Assembly (NCBI GenBank): GCA_023014485.1
Contig: JAJOZX010002574.1
Location: 292,501 to 356,500 of the forward strand
Source of the DNA: Bathynomus jamesi
Taxonomy: Eukaryota > Arthropoda > Malacostraca > Isopoda > Cirolanidae
Direction of reading: 5' to 3'
Length of the DNA stretch: 64,000 nt
Shown here: one piece after another, positions 63,668 through 64,000 of the stretch
How the letters are laid out: each line of letters begins with the position of its first letter
Numbering within the stretch: position 1 is the stretch's first letter
Program-made: the position numbers and the translations under genes
Notes under the pieces: model-generated
Database searches by the model: none
Told to the model about the DNA's origin: nothing
The model's input: the letters and a program-made list of their open reading frames with translations, nothing else

Positions 63668-64000
63668 CATTATAAGAAAGACTGTAAATCTAGGTTAAGA
63701 TTCAAGTGTAAGTTTTGTAAAAGTTTACGACATGTCTCATCAATGTGTGATTCACCAAAGTGTCCAAACAATAGTACTCAAACTCAAAAGATACCTCCCC
63801 CAAACAAAGGTAATCAAGAAAATGCCACTTTCATGGGACATTCTGCTTGTTCAAACAATGTAACAAGAAACACTGAGATTCTTTTACCAACTATTACTTT
63901 GGACTTAGTGAATAGTGAGGGTAGTACCACTCCAGTGAGATGTCTTATAGACTGTTGTTCTCAACAAACATTTGTTTCAAAAAATGTAGTTAATAAATTG
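63664..64000 (+). pseudogene. Bel/Pao gag-pol remnant, gag N-terminus deleted
   Basis: The reading frame is open to the window edge. It begins inside a zinc knuckle right after the primer site (GHYKKDCKSR), continues with a second knuckle (CKFCKSLRHVSSMC), a Lys/Gln/Pro linker, and an aspartic-protease start (PVRCLIDCCSQQTFVSKN). There the active-site Asp is kept but the usual D-T/S-G reads D-C-C. There is no start codon and no room for matrix and capsid regions. A deletion must have joined the primer site to the first knuckle. The copy is defective in gag and would need proteins from another element. The rest of pol lies beyond the window. Confidence 0.7.

Overview
This is eukaryotic, AT-rich, intron-bearing DNA, almost certainly from an arthropod and plausibly a decapod crustacean. 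The evidence is an interstitial block of the arthropod telomere motif (TTAGG)n, CR1-like LINE tails ending in TTCTTATG octamers, many TA and GT microsatellites, and a mix of mariner/Tc1, hAT, pogo/Tigger, piggyBac, Penelope, I-group LINE, CR1-like LINE and Bel/Pao copies. Species cannot be fixed from the sequence. No rRNA gene, true tRNA gene or CRISPR array was seen.

Only one host gene is supported. It lies on the minus strand as three phase-0 exons: exon 1 at 23308-23421, exon 2 at 14411-14509 and exon 3 at 13078-13176. They encode an acidic N-terminal tail rich in psi-K-x-E motifs. Its first intron (about 8.8 kb) carries a four-level transposon nest. The host is at 14892-22094 a large DNA transposon with about 610-bp inverted repeats (TE-A); inside it is a hAT-type element (16011-20387, perfect 8-bp TSD), and inside that are a BED-finger transposase element (16280-19582) and a mariner fold-back (19621-20233).

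Layout. 1-764: decayed gene of an uncharacterised repeated family. 1270-3143: CR1-like LINE relic. 3675-5091: Tc1-like element holding a piggyBac-type MITE. 5116-7813: hAT with a nearly complete transposase. 8590-9310: Penelope-like RT relic. 9495-12501: SINE-like repeats, a DD41D mariner, and two fold-backs. 13078-23490: host gene and intron nest, with a Tigger MITE containing a hAT MITE. 24069-28626: mariner relic, hAT and hAT-like MITEs. 28663-41401: TE-B, a second and longer member of the TE-A family, broken by a mariner (30017-31285), a Tigger relic (32915-33650) and a 6.44-kb GC-rich I-group LINE (34197-40637, perfect 13-bp TSD). 41995-46290: a LINE relic split by a pogo-like element, itself split by a hAT MITE with a 94-bp palindrome. 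47432-48473: hAT MITE with a 14-bp minisatellite and a hammerhead ribozyme. 48575-50178: fold-backs, telomere-like repeats and a Tigger MITE. 50956-52535: hAT. 52737-54880: rearranged CR1-like LINE with a 12-bp minisatellite. 55325-61764: nearly intact 6.44-kb I-group LINE with a perfect 11-bp TSD. 62387-62965: fold-back and tandem repeats. 63136-64000: 5' LTR, primer-binding site and deleted gag-pol of a Bel/Pao element.

Boundaries and TSDs were read directly by pairing inverted ends and flanks. Family names come from recognised protein motifs and recalled terminal sequences and could not be checked against a database. Most coding regions are pseudogenes carrying frameshifts; the main exceptions are LINE ORF1 at 59375-61405 (intact) and its ORF2 (one frameshift).
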